From Dimorphilus gyrociliatus (lineage: Eukaryota; Annelida; Polychaeta; Dinophilidae), in contig CAJFCJ010000066.1 in NCBI GenBank assembly GCA_904063045.1, forward strand, positions 64,131-124,453: a stretch of 60,323 nucleotides of DNA, given 5' to 3'. Every line of letters begins with the position of its first letter. The first letter of the stretch is position 1. The notes beneath the pieces are model-generated. The model searched no databases. It was not told where the DNA came from and worked only from the letters and a program-made list of their open reading frames with translations. The position numbers were made by a program, and so were the translations under genes. Positions 1 to 10,902 of this stretch are shown in pieces.

Positions 1-156
1 CACCTTTACACAACTAAGAAATCTAGACAATAATCCAATCAGCAAGAGAAAGTTGTACAGTTGAAGAAAACAGGTTGTTTTTTAAAAAAAAAACTAAAAA
101 ATAATAAATAAATAACTAAAAAAAAAACAGAAAAAGATTAAAAATCCTTTGTTTAG

Positions 157-2388
157 AGGACGAATTCCATAGATCTATCTGGTTTTTGCGGGAACAACGA
201 ACAACATGTTCACCTATCACAAGTCTGCGATTATCATATAGATTGCAAAGATAAGAGTGATGAACATGTTGATTTTTGCGCTCAACAACACCAACAATAC
301 ATAAAAAGAGGATGTTTATGGACATTTTCACCAGTTAGAACAACTGGTATTAGAATATTTTATCCATTTTATGAATTTAAAAAGTGTTCTGATAAAAACA
401 AAATTGTCGTCTGCAAATCTGGACAATATAAATGTTTTTATACAAAATATTGTATTTCAATAGATTTAGTATGCGATGGAATAAATCATTGTATAAAAAA
501 TGATGATGAATTATTTTGTGGTGAAAAAGAGAATTTTAAAAGAAAACAAATTCCTAACTTTTTTTTTGTTTTCAGAAGGAAAATTTATAAAATGGACATT
601 CAAATGTAGAAATGAAACAAACCACCATATTCATTTGGATAATGTTTGTAATGGTGTAGTTGATTGTACATATGGCAGTCATGAACTGTTTTGTTCAAAT
701 TTTTGATAAGAAATTTAAAATATACTTTAAATTTACTTCAACATCTAGACATTTCTAACAATAAAATTGAAAATCTTGAAGACATTATTCAATTGGAAAG
801 TTTCTATTTAAAATATTTAGATATTTCATCCAATCCATTTGAAATATTTCCAAATAATATGTCAATGTTTAAATATTTAAAAATTTTAAAAATAACTAAT
901 TGCAACATTAAAACAATTAGTAGTTTATCATTTAGTTCATTTTCAATGTTAAAACAATTACATTTAAATGGAACTGACTTTCCTGTTGGTGATAATGAAA
1001 AAATTGTAGATAATCTTAAAAGTATACAATTTATCTATAATAATCAATTTTCATTGTGTTGTTTAATATGGAAAATTAGAAAATTGAAAATTTTATGCCT
1101 ACCGTCTTCTTCGCAGTTCAACACTTTTTCAGATCTTTTAAGTTCAAATTATACTAGATTCATTTTTTGGCTTTTTGGTATTACTGAATTAACTGGGAAT
1201 ATTGTTCCATTTATATTGTTGATTAAAATGAAATGTTTACTATCCAGTTTTAGAGCAACGTTACTTTTTGCCAATTTTTTAACGTCTTTATACATGCTTT
1301 GTATAGCTATTTTGGATTTATACTTTAGAGAAAATTATATCGAAAATGATGTTAGGTGGCGCCACAGTATACTTTGTAGACTACTTGGATTTTCTATAAC
1401 ATTTTCAATGCTACTCTCCTATAGTAGCATTCTTGTGATAACTGTGGAAAGACATCAGGCAATACTTTATTCCTATAATTTATCAATTGTTCAAAAATGT
1501 AACAAACAAATATCAGCCATTTTAATTCTAATTTGTGCTTTATTATCAACTGTTCAAACAACTTGGTTTATGGTAAATATACTTTTTGTGTGACCTTGAC
1601 ATTTATGTACACCTTTCAATTTCTTTTAAGGAATCTTTTATAAACACACCAATATGCTTTAATATTCGAATTAGGAGTGAAAGTGAAAGAGGATGGATAT
1701 TTTCATTTATTATCTTCAATATAGGACTATTTTTAATTGCAATTTTAAATAGTATTTTATATATAAGAATACTTTTAACTATTCAAAAGTCAATGGCATA
1801 ATTTAAAGATAATATTAAAGTTCAAACAAATGCTTTTAAAGCATTTAGACTGGTTTTTATGCTGATAGTTTCAAATGTAATGTGTTGCCTACCAATTTCA
1901 ATGTTAGGAATTTTGTCTACATTTGTAAAAATTTATTTTTCAAATGATATTTATGCAATTATTATAGCAGTTTTTCTACCTTTGAAAAAAATCAAAAGAA
2001 TTTCACAAATAATTTTATGGATGAATATTACATTGAAATTCAATCAATACCTAAAAGAGAATTTTATACAAAATTAAAGTTTTTTTCAATGATTAAGGAT
2101 ATTGGCAATGAAATCTGTGAAATGCATAATGCATCTGTTACATTTGAAGATGACCTACTTTTAAATAACATTCTGTATCATGTTGTTACTAAAATTAATT
2201 TCTTGTACTTCTTTCAAAATAATGTTGATATTATTTTTTTTTGTTAGAAAATTAATGAAATTTTTTTCATCAAGTCAAGAAAATTTATCAAGTTAGATGA
2301 AGATAATGAAAAACAAAATATTCAAGATTTTGGTTTAATTGTTAGGAAATGTTTACCAAAATATCAAACATCTAACAAATTTTTGTAA
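157..2388 (+). pseudogene. LDLa-LRR rhodopsin-type GPCR (GRL101/relaxin-receptor-like), broken
   Basis: An exon opening after an AG at 155-156 encodes an LDLa module (Cys pattern ending DCKDKSDE). A second LDLa follows (exon to 520, intron 521-575), then a third (to about 695). The LRR part starts at about 706 in another frame with no visible intron, and the linker plus first LRRs present in the intact paralogue at 18-25 kb are missing. Seven-helix segments follow, with VTVERH in place of DRY, an intron opening GTAAAT near 1570, an in-frame TAA at 1799-1801 in the third intracellular loop, and loss of the NPxxY region after 1980. A C-terminal tail exon ends at 2388 beside AATAAA. Bases 1-54 also read as a stray LRR-like fragment. 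The intact gene would be a plasma-membrane receptor. The frameshift, stop and lost motif make this copy a likely pseudogene, though assembly errors could account for part of the damage. Confidence 0.8.
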
Positions 2389-3443
2389 ATAAATAAAATG
2401 TTTTTTTAAATTTAAAAATTTAATTTTGCGTATTTTTTATTTTGTGGCGGATTTTTTAAAGACTTGTCTTACCTAATGAAAAAGTAGTTAGGAAGAGCAA
2501 AATTTCGTATTTCTCTTGAAGGTCTATTTCCTCATCCTGTTTTTTTATCATTGAGGCTTTTATTAGGGATAAAGAATTTTTCCACATAAGAGCTTCCCAG
2601 GGCTCTCGAGATAAATCGTAGGGCTCAATAGGCTACAAAGAAATTTTATTGAAAGCTCTATGGAATCCTAAGGGTTGGTTACTCTCCGGCTTCTCCCTAT
2701 ATTGTTGTAACATTCAAAATCAAAGCCTGAGCTTGAGCAGTCCATTAGCTCCAGCTATTTTAGTAAGGAATAGATCAATATCCTTAATATCTTTCATCAT
2801 ATTTGTCAGATTCTCTCCAACAATATATTATATGATGATAGTTGAAGAATTCTTAAAAAAAAACAATAAGATGAGAATGTCGTTTACGATTTTATCTTCA
2901 AATTGTCACATTATCTTCTGAATGATTCAAAATCCATTACCGGTTTTCTGTAAATTTCTTCAGGAATTATAAATAATTCAACTACATTTTACTGACAATC
3001 AATCTGAGCAGATGTAGTAGATATTAATTCAACTTTTAAACATCCAATCCCAAGCTCTTTGAGGCTAAAGATTATATTTTTAATACTTTTCCAATAAGCA
3101 TAGAGGCTGCACAATTTTGAATAGAATGCATTGAGCTAGATCTAGTTCAGTTGTTGAGAAATACCTCTGAAATATGGTGAGGTTTTAATTGGATAAATTG
3201 TTAAACTACAGTTTCTCTTCACCCTTCTAGAGGATTTTTATTGGTACTGTTGGAAATACAGTGATAGCTCAAACAAGGAACTGCTGCTTGAAAACAACCA
3301 CATCTATTGTTCAAATATAATTTTTAATGGGAAATTTCGCAATAAATAGTTAAATAAATAGCTTAGTCAAAGTATCCTGTATGTATTCCAAAAACATGTT
3401 GAATCTGATAATGTTTCTTGCCCACATCTTCCTTTATACCTAG
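2389..3443. other. Intergenic, no gene recognised
   Basis: The stretch begins with overlapping AATAAA signals after the GPCR relic. The reading frame at 2649-2921 has no recognisable domain, no splice context and a composition like its surroundings, so I leave it out. Confidence 0.5.
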
Positions 3444-3956
3444 TTATAATAATTTAGGAAGTTTGGCAACTTCTAATTTTGGTTCTTCAATTTCACTGTT
3501 GATTTTCATTCTGATTGATTGTGCTGCTGCAGTTTGGAATCTGCATCCTTTCCTTGTATAATAGATAAATATCTTCTTGCAAGAATGCATAGGATATTGA
3601 TTTTGTTCTGCATCTACAAGATTTTTCTTGACCTTGAAGAAATACTGAGTTTGGTCACATGTACCATATCTTATATCTTCTTTTGTGATGTGGTAAGCAT
3701 GATGAAGTATTGGGTCTATTGAAAATAAGAGATCCTTATATTTGATCAAAATTTCTTTTGAACATAATTCATTTTTTGTTATAATTGTTGTGTCACAAAC
3801 TACTTGAACAATACGTGTATTGAGGGTTGTTAGATCTCCTAACCATGTACTAAGGGTTCCAAGTATTGTTGGTAGTTGAGGGGGTGATACTGGTGTAAGT
3901 AGTGCTATCATCTTGTTCCTCATGATAAATTCTTTGAATAAAAGTTGTTTAGCCAT
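3444..3956 (-). CDS. Unrecognised 170-aa ORF overlapping the RING gene stop
   Basis: This open frame of 170 codons starts with ATGGCTAA, where the TAA is the stop of the upstream RING gene, so the two frames overlap by 8 bp. The protein is mixed polar/hydrophobic with scattered cysteines and a Pro-rich stretch near residues 22-30. I see no signal peptide, membrane helix or known domain. Its length is notable for AT-rich DNA. It could be a second cistron of the RING transcript, a separate gene with an unseen 5' exon, or the remains of an insertion. The paralogous RING gene at 45 kb has no equivalent downstream ORF, so this is not an ancestral part of the family. Function unknown. Confidence 0.4.
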   Translation of the reverse strand: MAKQLLFKEFIMRNKMIALLTPVSPPQLPTILGTLSTWLGDLTTLNTRIVQVVCDTTIITKNELCSKEILIKYKDLLFSIDPILHHAYHITKEDIRYGTCDQTQYFFKVKKNLVDAEQNQYPMHSCKKIFIYYTRKGCRFQTAAAQSIRMKINSEIEEPKLEVAKLPKLL

Positions 3957-4290
3957 CAGTTGAAAAGTTTAAATTGAAGTTGTCAACATCCGATTTCACT
4001 TCAACATACCCTCTTATTAAATTTCTGCAACATGGACATTTTGGTGTTTGAAGGTTCATTAAACAATTTTTGCAACATATTACATGACTACAAGGAAGCA
4101 ATAGAGAATTTGCAATATGGTTAAAGCACATTTTGCATTGTAGATTATCATAAATTTCGTGATATTTTTTTGTTTCCTCGTTCGATGATGATTTTGCATA
4201 ATCTTTGGACGTCTGAAAGAGAAAATGTTTAATTTTGTATAAAAACAAATAACATATATGATAAACTCTCACATTTTTAAAAACTGCCAT
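3949..4290 (-). CDS. Small RING-finger protein (paralogue 1)
   Basis: Two exons are inferred: 4273-4290 (MAVFKN) and 3949-4212, joined over a 60-bp GTGAGA...CTTTCAG intron. The intron length is a multiple of three, so the frame also reads through it. The spliced protein is about 93 aa. Its core is a C3HC4 RING: CKMC, then PCSH, CCKNC and CPCC, followed by LIRGYVEV. That is the IAP/MDM2-like 'LPCGH..C..C..CP.CR' type, expected to recruit an E2 and act as a ubiquitin ligase. The C-terminal SDVDNFNL matches TDLDNMNL in the paralogue at 45,022-45,475, which supports this stop as the true end. The RING starts about 35 residues from the N-terminus and there is no other domain, so the substrate is unknown. 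A TATA-like TTTATAAA lies about 40 bp upstream of the ATG. Confidence 0.8.
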   Translation of the reverse strand: MAVFKNVRVYHICYLFLYKIKHFLFQTSKDYAKSSSNEETKKYHEIYDNLQCKMCFNHIANSLLLPCSHVICCKNCLMNLQTPKCPCCRNLIRGYVEVKSDVDNFNLNFSTDG

Positions 4291-4671
4291 CTGAAATTGA
4301 ATGACTGTTATTGTGAAAGTATTACAGCAGTTTATAAATGAATCATGATATGGATATCCACTTGCATGGTTTTAAAATGGCTCTAGTTTAAATATTCCAT
4401 TTGGCACACTGCCAAATGCAAATTTGGTATAATGTTACGGTTATATGACTTTCTATTATAAAGGGATAGATATAGGAAAACTAGATGGTTGAGTGAGAAA
4501 ATATTCACATTTTATCATTGTTAGTGAATGTTTTCTCCTTAATATAGGCCTACTATTGTTTTCTTTTTTATTCCAATAGTTTCAGATTTTGATTGTTCGA
4601 ATAAATCAACGTGATTAGAAGCTCTTTAAGTTTGGGAAAACAGTGAATGTTTTCTGGGAATGTTTAGGTTA

Positions 4672-4745
4672 ATGTATGTTGAATTCATGGATTATGACGA
4701 AACAGTTAACTTCATAAAGTAGGTGGGGACATTGAAGAGGTTATC
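4672..4745 (+). mobile_element. mariner transposase fragment
   Basis: The stretch starting GTTGAATTCATGGATTATG runs colinear with bases about 16,770-16,840 of the mariner transposase in this window. The two differ by a minority of substitutions (for example GACGAAACAGTTAAC against GGTGAAACAGTCAAC). No terminal repeats are visible here, so this is an internal fragment of an old copy. Confidence 0.75.
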
Positions 4746-4789
4746 TAATACGGATGCGACAGAAAAACGTCCACAAATGAGTGCTTTTA

Positions 4790-4885
4790 CCCTAACCCTA
4801 ATAGTTGATCTTAGCGAGAACATGAATCTTAGTCTACATAACATGTGTGAAGGACTTGATAATTCATCAAAAAGTTTTTCAGTTG
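4790..4885 (+). pseudogene. LRR fragment of the TRIM-LRR / VHL-LRR type
   Basis: One frame reads VDLSENMNLSLHNMCEGLDN followed by SSKS. This matches the RI-like LRR unit of the gene at 35.8 kb (IDLS..., then N.C.GLE.SS). It is a single isolated repeat directly beside the mariner fragment and is probably the remnant of a disrupted LRR gene. Confidence 0.5.
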
Positions 4886-5025
4886 TAAGAAATGCACTGA
4901 AAAAGATACTTTTAGTGAATGCATTTCCAGGTCATATGCTCTGTCAAAAGAAAAAAATGAAAGGTGAATTGTTCAGTTTACTTTCAATTGTAGGTATGGA
5001 ATGTGAGGCAAGCAGTTTTTAAAAA

Positions 5026-6591
5026 TTAAAAACATATTTTTTTAACAAACCAAATAGTTAATAAGAATATGATGAGTATAATTGTAAATAAATCTATATT
5101 ATAGAGTTTATAGGCTGGCATATCTATTGCAGAATGTCTTAAATGGTTGCCACCAAACTTTAAAATGTGCTCAATCCAATATACAGCTTTTTCCAAAGGT
5201 TTTGGTTTTTGAGAATTGAGAAGAGAGGAAACTCTTCTTGCTGATTCTGAATAGGATTTTACTTTTAACATTTTAAAAATATACTCATTAAGGGATGATA
5301 CACCCTTTGTATGGAATGGTAAAATTTCTAAAGCGCCGTGTCTTTTAAAACGGACTGAGTTGTCCATACTATCAGCAGGTAGAGGTAGGACTAAAACTGG
5401 AGTACTGTGATACATTGCCTCGTAAACGGAATTTAAACCACCATGAGATATAAGTAGAACACAATTTTCTTTAGAAAGAAGATAAACTTGAGGAATCCAT
5501 TTGAAGATATGAATATTTGAATATTCTTTATCCAACTGACACTTTAATGACCAAATCCAGTGGATATCTTTAAAATTTTTAAGAATATTACTTATTTTTT
5601 CTAACAAGGTAGGATGGTGGCAAAAGTCTAAAGCGCTTCCAAAGGCGATAATACCAAATCTGTGAGTAGTTATATTAATTTAAGAGAGATAAGTAAATAT
5701 ACAACCATTTTGTTACCTTTTGATGGTAATTTCATGGAATTTTTGGTGAATATTTGTATCATCTACTGGCTGAGATGCTAAAATCCCACCAACTTGTACT
5801 ATGTTTGGTGTTAAAGGACGTGGAAATTCAAAAATATAGTCCGAATTCACAAGGAATAGTTGGGCATCTTTTCGAATTTCAGATATACTTTTACCTGGAG
5901 AAATTTTCATTTCCACTTTTAAATCTTCAAAAATCCTATCCAAATTATCCAGAACAACTGTTAAGTGGATATTTGAAATGATATTTCTCATTCTATCAAT
6001 AATTGTCATCTTATCAGTTAAAGAACTCAAAAAGGTTGGAACCCATGACACTGGTCCAGGTATGGCTGCTTGGGAATATGTTATATAGGACGAACATTCG
6101 TACATGACGAATGGTTTCTTATATTTTTCAACTAATAGGAAACCACAAAAGAAATATTGATCAATAACAATTAGGTCAAATTTTTTGAGTCGTTCCTCAA
6201 CTGAACAATCCGACAACATTGTTCGGCAATCTTCGATAAAAGCATCCCAAACAACTTTATACAACTTATCCATTTTTATATAAGATATGTTCTGATATAA
6301 CGAATCAATTGAACTATTTCTGATAGCTTCCCCAACCAATTCAACATGCTCTGGGGAAACTGGGGAAGATATCTCAAAAAGTGAAATATTACCAAGATTG
6401 TCCAGGCGAACAGTTCCTTGTTTTGAAATGCTAACTTGATGTCCGGATTTAATTAATCCTTTTCCAAGAGCAATAAGATTATCTGCATGACTCTTTGTTG
6501 AATATTTTGTTACTGGTGGTGTTAATAACAACAGATTTGAACTTAAACTTGAAGTTATCCATTGGCTTAGAAGTAAAATTCGAATAAGCAT
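5026..6591 (-). CDS. UDP-glycosyltransferase (UGT), ER membrane
   Basis: Exons are 5717-6591 and 5026-5659 around a 57-bp intron (GTAAC...CACAG, phase 2), giving 502 aa, typical for UGTs. I chose the second in-frame Met because it opens directly on a signal peptide (MLIRILLLSQW...). The Met at 6660 would add 23 polar residues before it. The N-terminal half (acceptor-binding domain) is divergent, as in the family. The C-terminal half has the UDP-sugar-binding signature: FKWIPQ, LLISHGGLNSVYEAMYHSTP and PADSMDN. The usual DQ pair is altered here. A C-terminal helix (LFTIILIIFLLTIWFV) and a KK-containing cytosolic tail fit a type I ER protein facing the lumen. The family glycosylates small lipophilic substrates for detoxification or hormone clearance; this member's substrate is unknown. 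It appears intact. Confidence 0.9.
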
Positions 6592-7414
6592 TTTTCCTTC
6601 TTTTTCTTGTTGAATACTGGTTGCTTCTTTATCAGAGAGACTACTATCAGTAATTGTCATTATTTATATTCCAGATAGTACGATCTTATCTATGTGAGAT
6701 GATTGAATCAGTTACTTGTCGTATTTCATTTTTTTGTGCAATAGTTGAAGAAATATAGGACAAATAAGATATTACAAGATACTTCTTATCCTCTGATCGC
6801 ACATTCCAAAAAGTTTATGTCCAATCTACAACTCTATACTCTGACCTTTAAAAAAATAGCATATTTACTGGATTTTTTATTTAATTCAGAGAAGACACTA
6901 GATGTCACTCCTGCGTTTTTCCAATTTTATCTTAATTAAACAAAACGAAACAAACAGATAAGAAATTAAGAGTTTGCGATTCAAATTTTAACATTCCACC
7001 GCCAATTGATGAGTGTTTTACGCTTTTTTGAATTCAAAATGGATGTTTTACAGAAGGATTTAGGACTAATGAATTTCAATCAACATTAACTATTTTAAAT
7101 TTTGAGAATTATGCTAAAGAAACGTTTGAAGCTGCCAAAGGAGCATGTATTGTCAACTTCTATTCTGAACATTACAGACTGATACGTTTTGAACAAAATT
7201 ATTGGGGGAAAATGTAGCATTTAATAGGCCTATTGAGTACATAGGTACCAAATAACCAGTGATAAAATGCATTCAATGTTATGTCCGAAAGGTGGCGTTA
7301 AAGGTCAATTTGTTGTTTTCCTCTCTAAGGAAACTGATAGCAAAAGCATTAAATTGAGAGAAATTGGTGTGTTTGGGAAATATTTAAGGGTTTCTGATCA
7401 GAAAAATACCAATA

Positions 7415-9049
7415 AAGTGGACGACATGTATATATGGACACCGTAAATTTTGATAGGCCAATTTTTAATTAATGGTTAAAATTGTTTGTCCTCTGCAAAT
7501 TAGTATTTTTTGTCTAAATTTATATAGAAAAAGAGTTAAATTGACATAATATTGAAAAAAATTTAAGAAAATGATAATATTTTGTGAAGATTATTAGCAA
7601 AAATTTTTAATAATTTTCATAAGTTTTTTCTTTATTTGGCCGCGCGACATGTTTATTGGAACATTGAGTTGACATCTGGTTTGACATTCAAATAGACATC
7701 TCAAACAAAAAATTTTTCAACTTTTTTCCTGTTTTAAGTTAAGTTAATTAGTTATTGAATATTAAAAATTACTGTACATAATTTATATTGTATTTTTTAA
7801 TTATAGTTTGGAGTCAAGATTTAAGGGATTTGGTAATCAAGAAATTTAGTAAAATAGGGAAATTAAGGGCAACAGCAAGAGTTTTAGGAATGGCACCATC
7901 ATCAGTCAGTAACATATTGAAGTACAAGCAGCCAGAACAAGACAATAGGGGAGGTCTGAAGAAGCTTTCTGACAGAGAGATAGCAAGGATGAAAAGAATT
8001 ATAAAGAAACTAAAAGATAACAAGCAAAGAGTGACAGCAGCAAAGATATTAAAGGAATTAGAAGTAGATGTAAGTGTAAGAACAATACAGAGGGAGCTGA
8101 AAAGACAAAATTTCAAATATAAAAGAGTCAGACAAAGAACTGATCTCACCTCCAAAGACTGTAAACACAGAAAAGTGTACTGCCTCAAAGTTATTAGTGA
8201 AAATCTAGACTGGTCTAGGGTTATTTTTACTGATGAGGCTAGCCTGATAAGTGGACCTGATGATTTTAAGACTTGGACCAGTAACAGCGAAAAGGACTTC
8301 AGGGTCACAAAAAATATGGGGAGAGGCGGGGTATTGGTGTGGGGGTTGATAACCTCTGATGGCATATTTGAAGTCTGGAGGATAAGGAGCAAGCTGAATA
8401 CTGAAAACTATAGCTCCTTCATTGTGGAAGATGTTCTGCCTGTGATAGAAGAAATTGAGGCAAAAATGGGCAGGCAGTACATCTTCCAGCAAGACAATGC
8501 TGGCTGTCACTGCAAGAAAAATGAAAAGGGCCTTTAAAATCAATGACATCAAACCAATAGATTGGTCAGCCAGGAGCCTTGATCTGAGTCCAATAGAGAA
8601 CATGTGGCATCTGACCAAGACAATGGTCTATGATGGTCCACAGTTCGAGACAGAGGTTGAACTGTGGGAAAAGATTAAGAAATGCTCCTACAAGGTTATC
8701 AACAGAAATCCACTCTTGTTGCCAAGTTTATATGAGGGAATGGGCCATAGAATAAGCAAATGTATAGAAAGAGAGGGTGGGCACATACAAAAATAGATCA
8801 AAATTTAACTATTGAACATTGTTCCAATAAACAATAAGAAAAAAAAATCAGAAAACTATGGTAATTTCTATAAAAAAAAAATATGTAAAAATGTACTGCT
8901 GTTTTAAAGAAATTTATATAAAGTTGCAAATTTAACCTATTATTAAATACTAAAAAAATAAAAAATATAATCTTTTTTCATCACAAAAAAGATTTTTAAT
9001 ATTTGGCCTATAAAAATTTCAGGTGTTCGAACATACCTGTCATCCACTT
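7415..9049 (+). mobile_element. Tc1-like element with TIRs and TA target duplication
   Basis: The left end AAGTGGACGACATGTAT and the right end (reverse complement AAGTGGATGACAGGTAT) are inverted repeats that stay similar for about 48 bp, up to AGGCCAA. TA dinucleotides flank both sides (7413-7414 and 9050-9051), as expected for the Tc1/mariner superfamily. The element is 1635 bp and carries one transposase frame. A right-end relic of the same family lies at 26,730-26,820. Confidence 0.9.
7803..8796 (+). pseudogene. Tc1-like transposase, one frameshift
   Basis: The N-terminal half has a helix-turn-helix/paired-like region (ATARVLGMAPSSVSNIL) and a second HTH (VSVRTIQRELKRQNF). The catalytic domain follows, with VIFTDEAS (first Asp), QQDNAGCH (second Asp) and SLDLSPIENMWH (Glu), consistent with a DD34E Tc1 enzyme. 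The frame breaks by one base between QQDNAGCHC (about 8500-8515) and the SPIENMWH segment, which continues in another frame to 8796. The enzyme would cut and paste the element at TA sites. The frameshift makes this copy non-autonomous unless it is a sequencing error. Confidence 0.85.
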
Positions 9050-10902
9050 TATATTACTCAATAAACCAGCATGGAGTGATTCGATTTTCAATCCAGAATT
9101 TGTAACCCATAACAGTGTAAATGGAAATTATGCAGATTTATTCCATTCAAGAAACAGAGGCAAACCATGGATAAGGATTAATATGCTTGGAATTTATCAA
9201 ATTCTCCAGATGGCCATAAAAAATAGAGACACCAAGTAAGAATTAAGAAAATACCTCTCCCTTATCAATTCACTTTCTCTTTCAGATCATCAGAGAGCAA
9301 GATATATTGCTGGATTAGTATCAGATTATCAAAAGTTTGACATTGACCTTGAACATTTCTACTCGAAAACTTGTTTTATTAATAATTTCAACTTTACTGG
9401 TGGAGAATATAGAATTTGGAATTGTAGCCAACCGTTTCCAGTTGGGCGTTACGTAATTTTCTATTTAAATTCCAGTCATGTCTTTTTCAATATGAGGGAA
9501 TTTGAGGCATATGGTGAAAAATCAATAGATAATGATTCAAATATTTTACCATTGATCAAAAGTGATAGAAATGTAAATACAAAACTATACAGTATACAGA
9601 CAGAGAAGATAATGAGCAATATCCACTAAAGATTATTGATGGTTTGAGCAGCAATTCAAATTATCCAGATAAATTTTTATCATGTTCTGGAACATTGACA
9701 ACTGATGATAATTTTGAAGCAAGACTTACTGTTTATATGGATAATTATTACATGGTTAATCAACTTGTTCTTCTACTGATCTCTTTACATGAAAAAGGTT
9801 CTACCAGTTTTCTTTCTCTTTCTCTCTTTTTCAGTTAAGTACCAGTTTTTTTAACAATAGAAAATTTTGAAAATGTTCAGATGGCAGTTGAAATCTTTAA
9901 TAATGTATTACAATGACAAGTTTGCTCTTTAGCAAATGAATCTTCAGTGGAGCATTTATTATATGAATGTAACTTTATTGGCGATAGAGTATCATTCTAT
10001 AACATTGGCGGGAATAAATTTATGAAAATATGTGAAATATTTATTCTTGGCAAAAGAAAACCTTACAGCAATGATAGTTTAGGCAAATTTACTTTTGGAA
10101 CTTTAGGTTACTCACTGAATACTACAACAATTGAACCGAATTCAAATTGTCTACTTTCTCCTACTAAAGACAATTACATTCAATTTCCAGTTTATTCCAG
10201 ATTTTTTGCAGTTGGTTTTTTATTGTCTGAAACTGTAAATTTTCTCTCTTCGCCCCCTTTGAAAATTTATGGGGTAACACCAACAACCGAAACGCTATGT
10301 AAAACTTTTACAGATATTCTCAAAATTTCAAATGCTACGTATTTTACGTTCTACTGCAAAAATGAAATTGTTGCAAAATACATAAGATTTTATTCAGAAG
10401 ACAAATCGTATTCAATGTGTAGTTATTAAAATAATGTTTTGATAAATGAGGGAAAAAATCCCAATTCAATTCAATTCTCTTGAATATTTTCATTCAATTC
10501 TACACAGTTAAATTACTTTTAAAATTGGAAAATATTGTCCCAAAATCCATCTATATTTACTCTTCAAAGTTCAATATGACTTTTCAACAATGTTTCAATT
10601 ATTGTATCAGTGACGCAAATTGTGAAAATATGATTTATTCCATTTCTAGAAAAAAACTGCAGTTTAAGCAATTTTGCAGTTTTAAAAACTTTGAAAAATT
10701 ATACAACGGAATCGTCTATGACAAAAGTATTGATTTTATATAAAATATATTATAACCCTTTTGAATTTTGTTAAACATTCCAAACCGGAAGTTGAAAAGT
10801 TGAATAAATATATCGAGTATAGAATTCGATATTCATCTTGATTAAACAATATATTTTGACTACTTAACATAGATTATTGACAAAAAAAAAAACATCTTGA
10901 TT

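Larger units (their letters stand above)
6955..10743 (+). pseudogene. Multi-domain discoidin/fucolectin-like gene, broken and split by Tc1
   Basis: Several pieces look like F5/8-type C (fucolectin-like) modules. The first, at 7262-7446, has CPKGGVKGQFVVFL then LREIGVFGKY. The second, at about 9050-9520, has KPWIRINMLG, NRDT, GRYVIFYLN and REFEAYG. The third, at about 9630-10,060, has IDGLSS then CEIFILGK. A final piece near 10,560-10,740 has the Cys spacing of a PAN/apple module (FNMTFQQCFNYC). Frames shift without clean splice sites near 9237-9300 and 9600, and stops interrupt 6955-7200 and 9835-9920. A complete Tc1 element (7415-9049) separates the first piece from the rest. The intact gene would probably have been a secreted carbohydrate-binding protein. 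Some of the breaks could be unrecognised introns. Confidence 0.55.

Noticed and set aside
2649-2921. 90-aa ORF
   Set aside because: No domain, no splice or promoter context, low-complexity composition.
5026-6660. UGT start at 6,660 giving 525 aa
   Set aside because: The extra 23 residues are polar and would bury the signal peptide. The internal Met at 6,591 starts directly on it.
7814-8392. 192-aa minus-strand ORF
   Set aside because: Antisense shadow of the Tc1 transposase frame.
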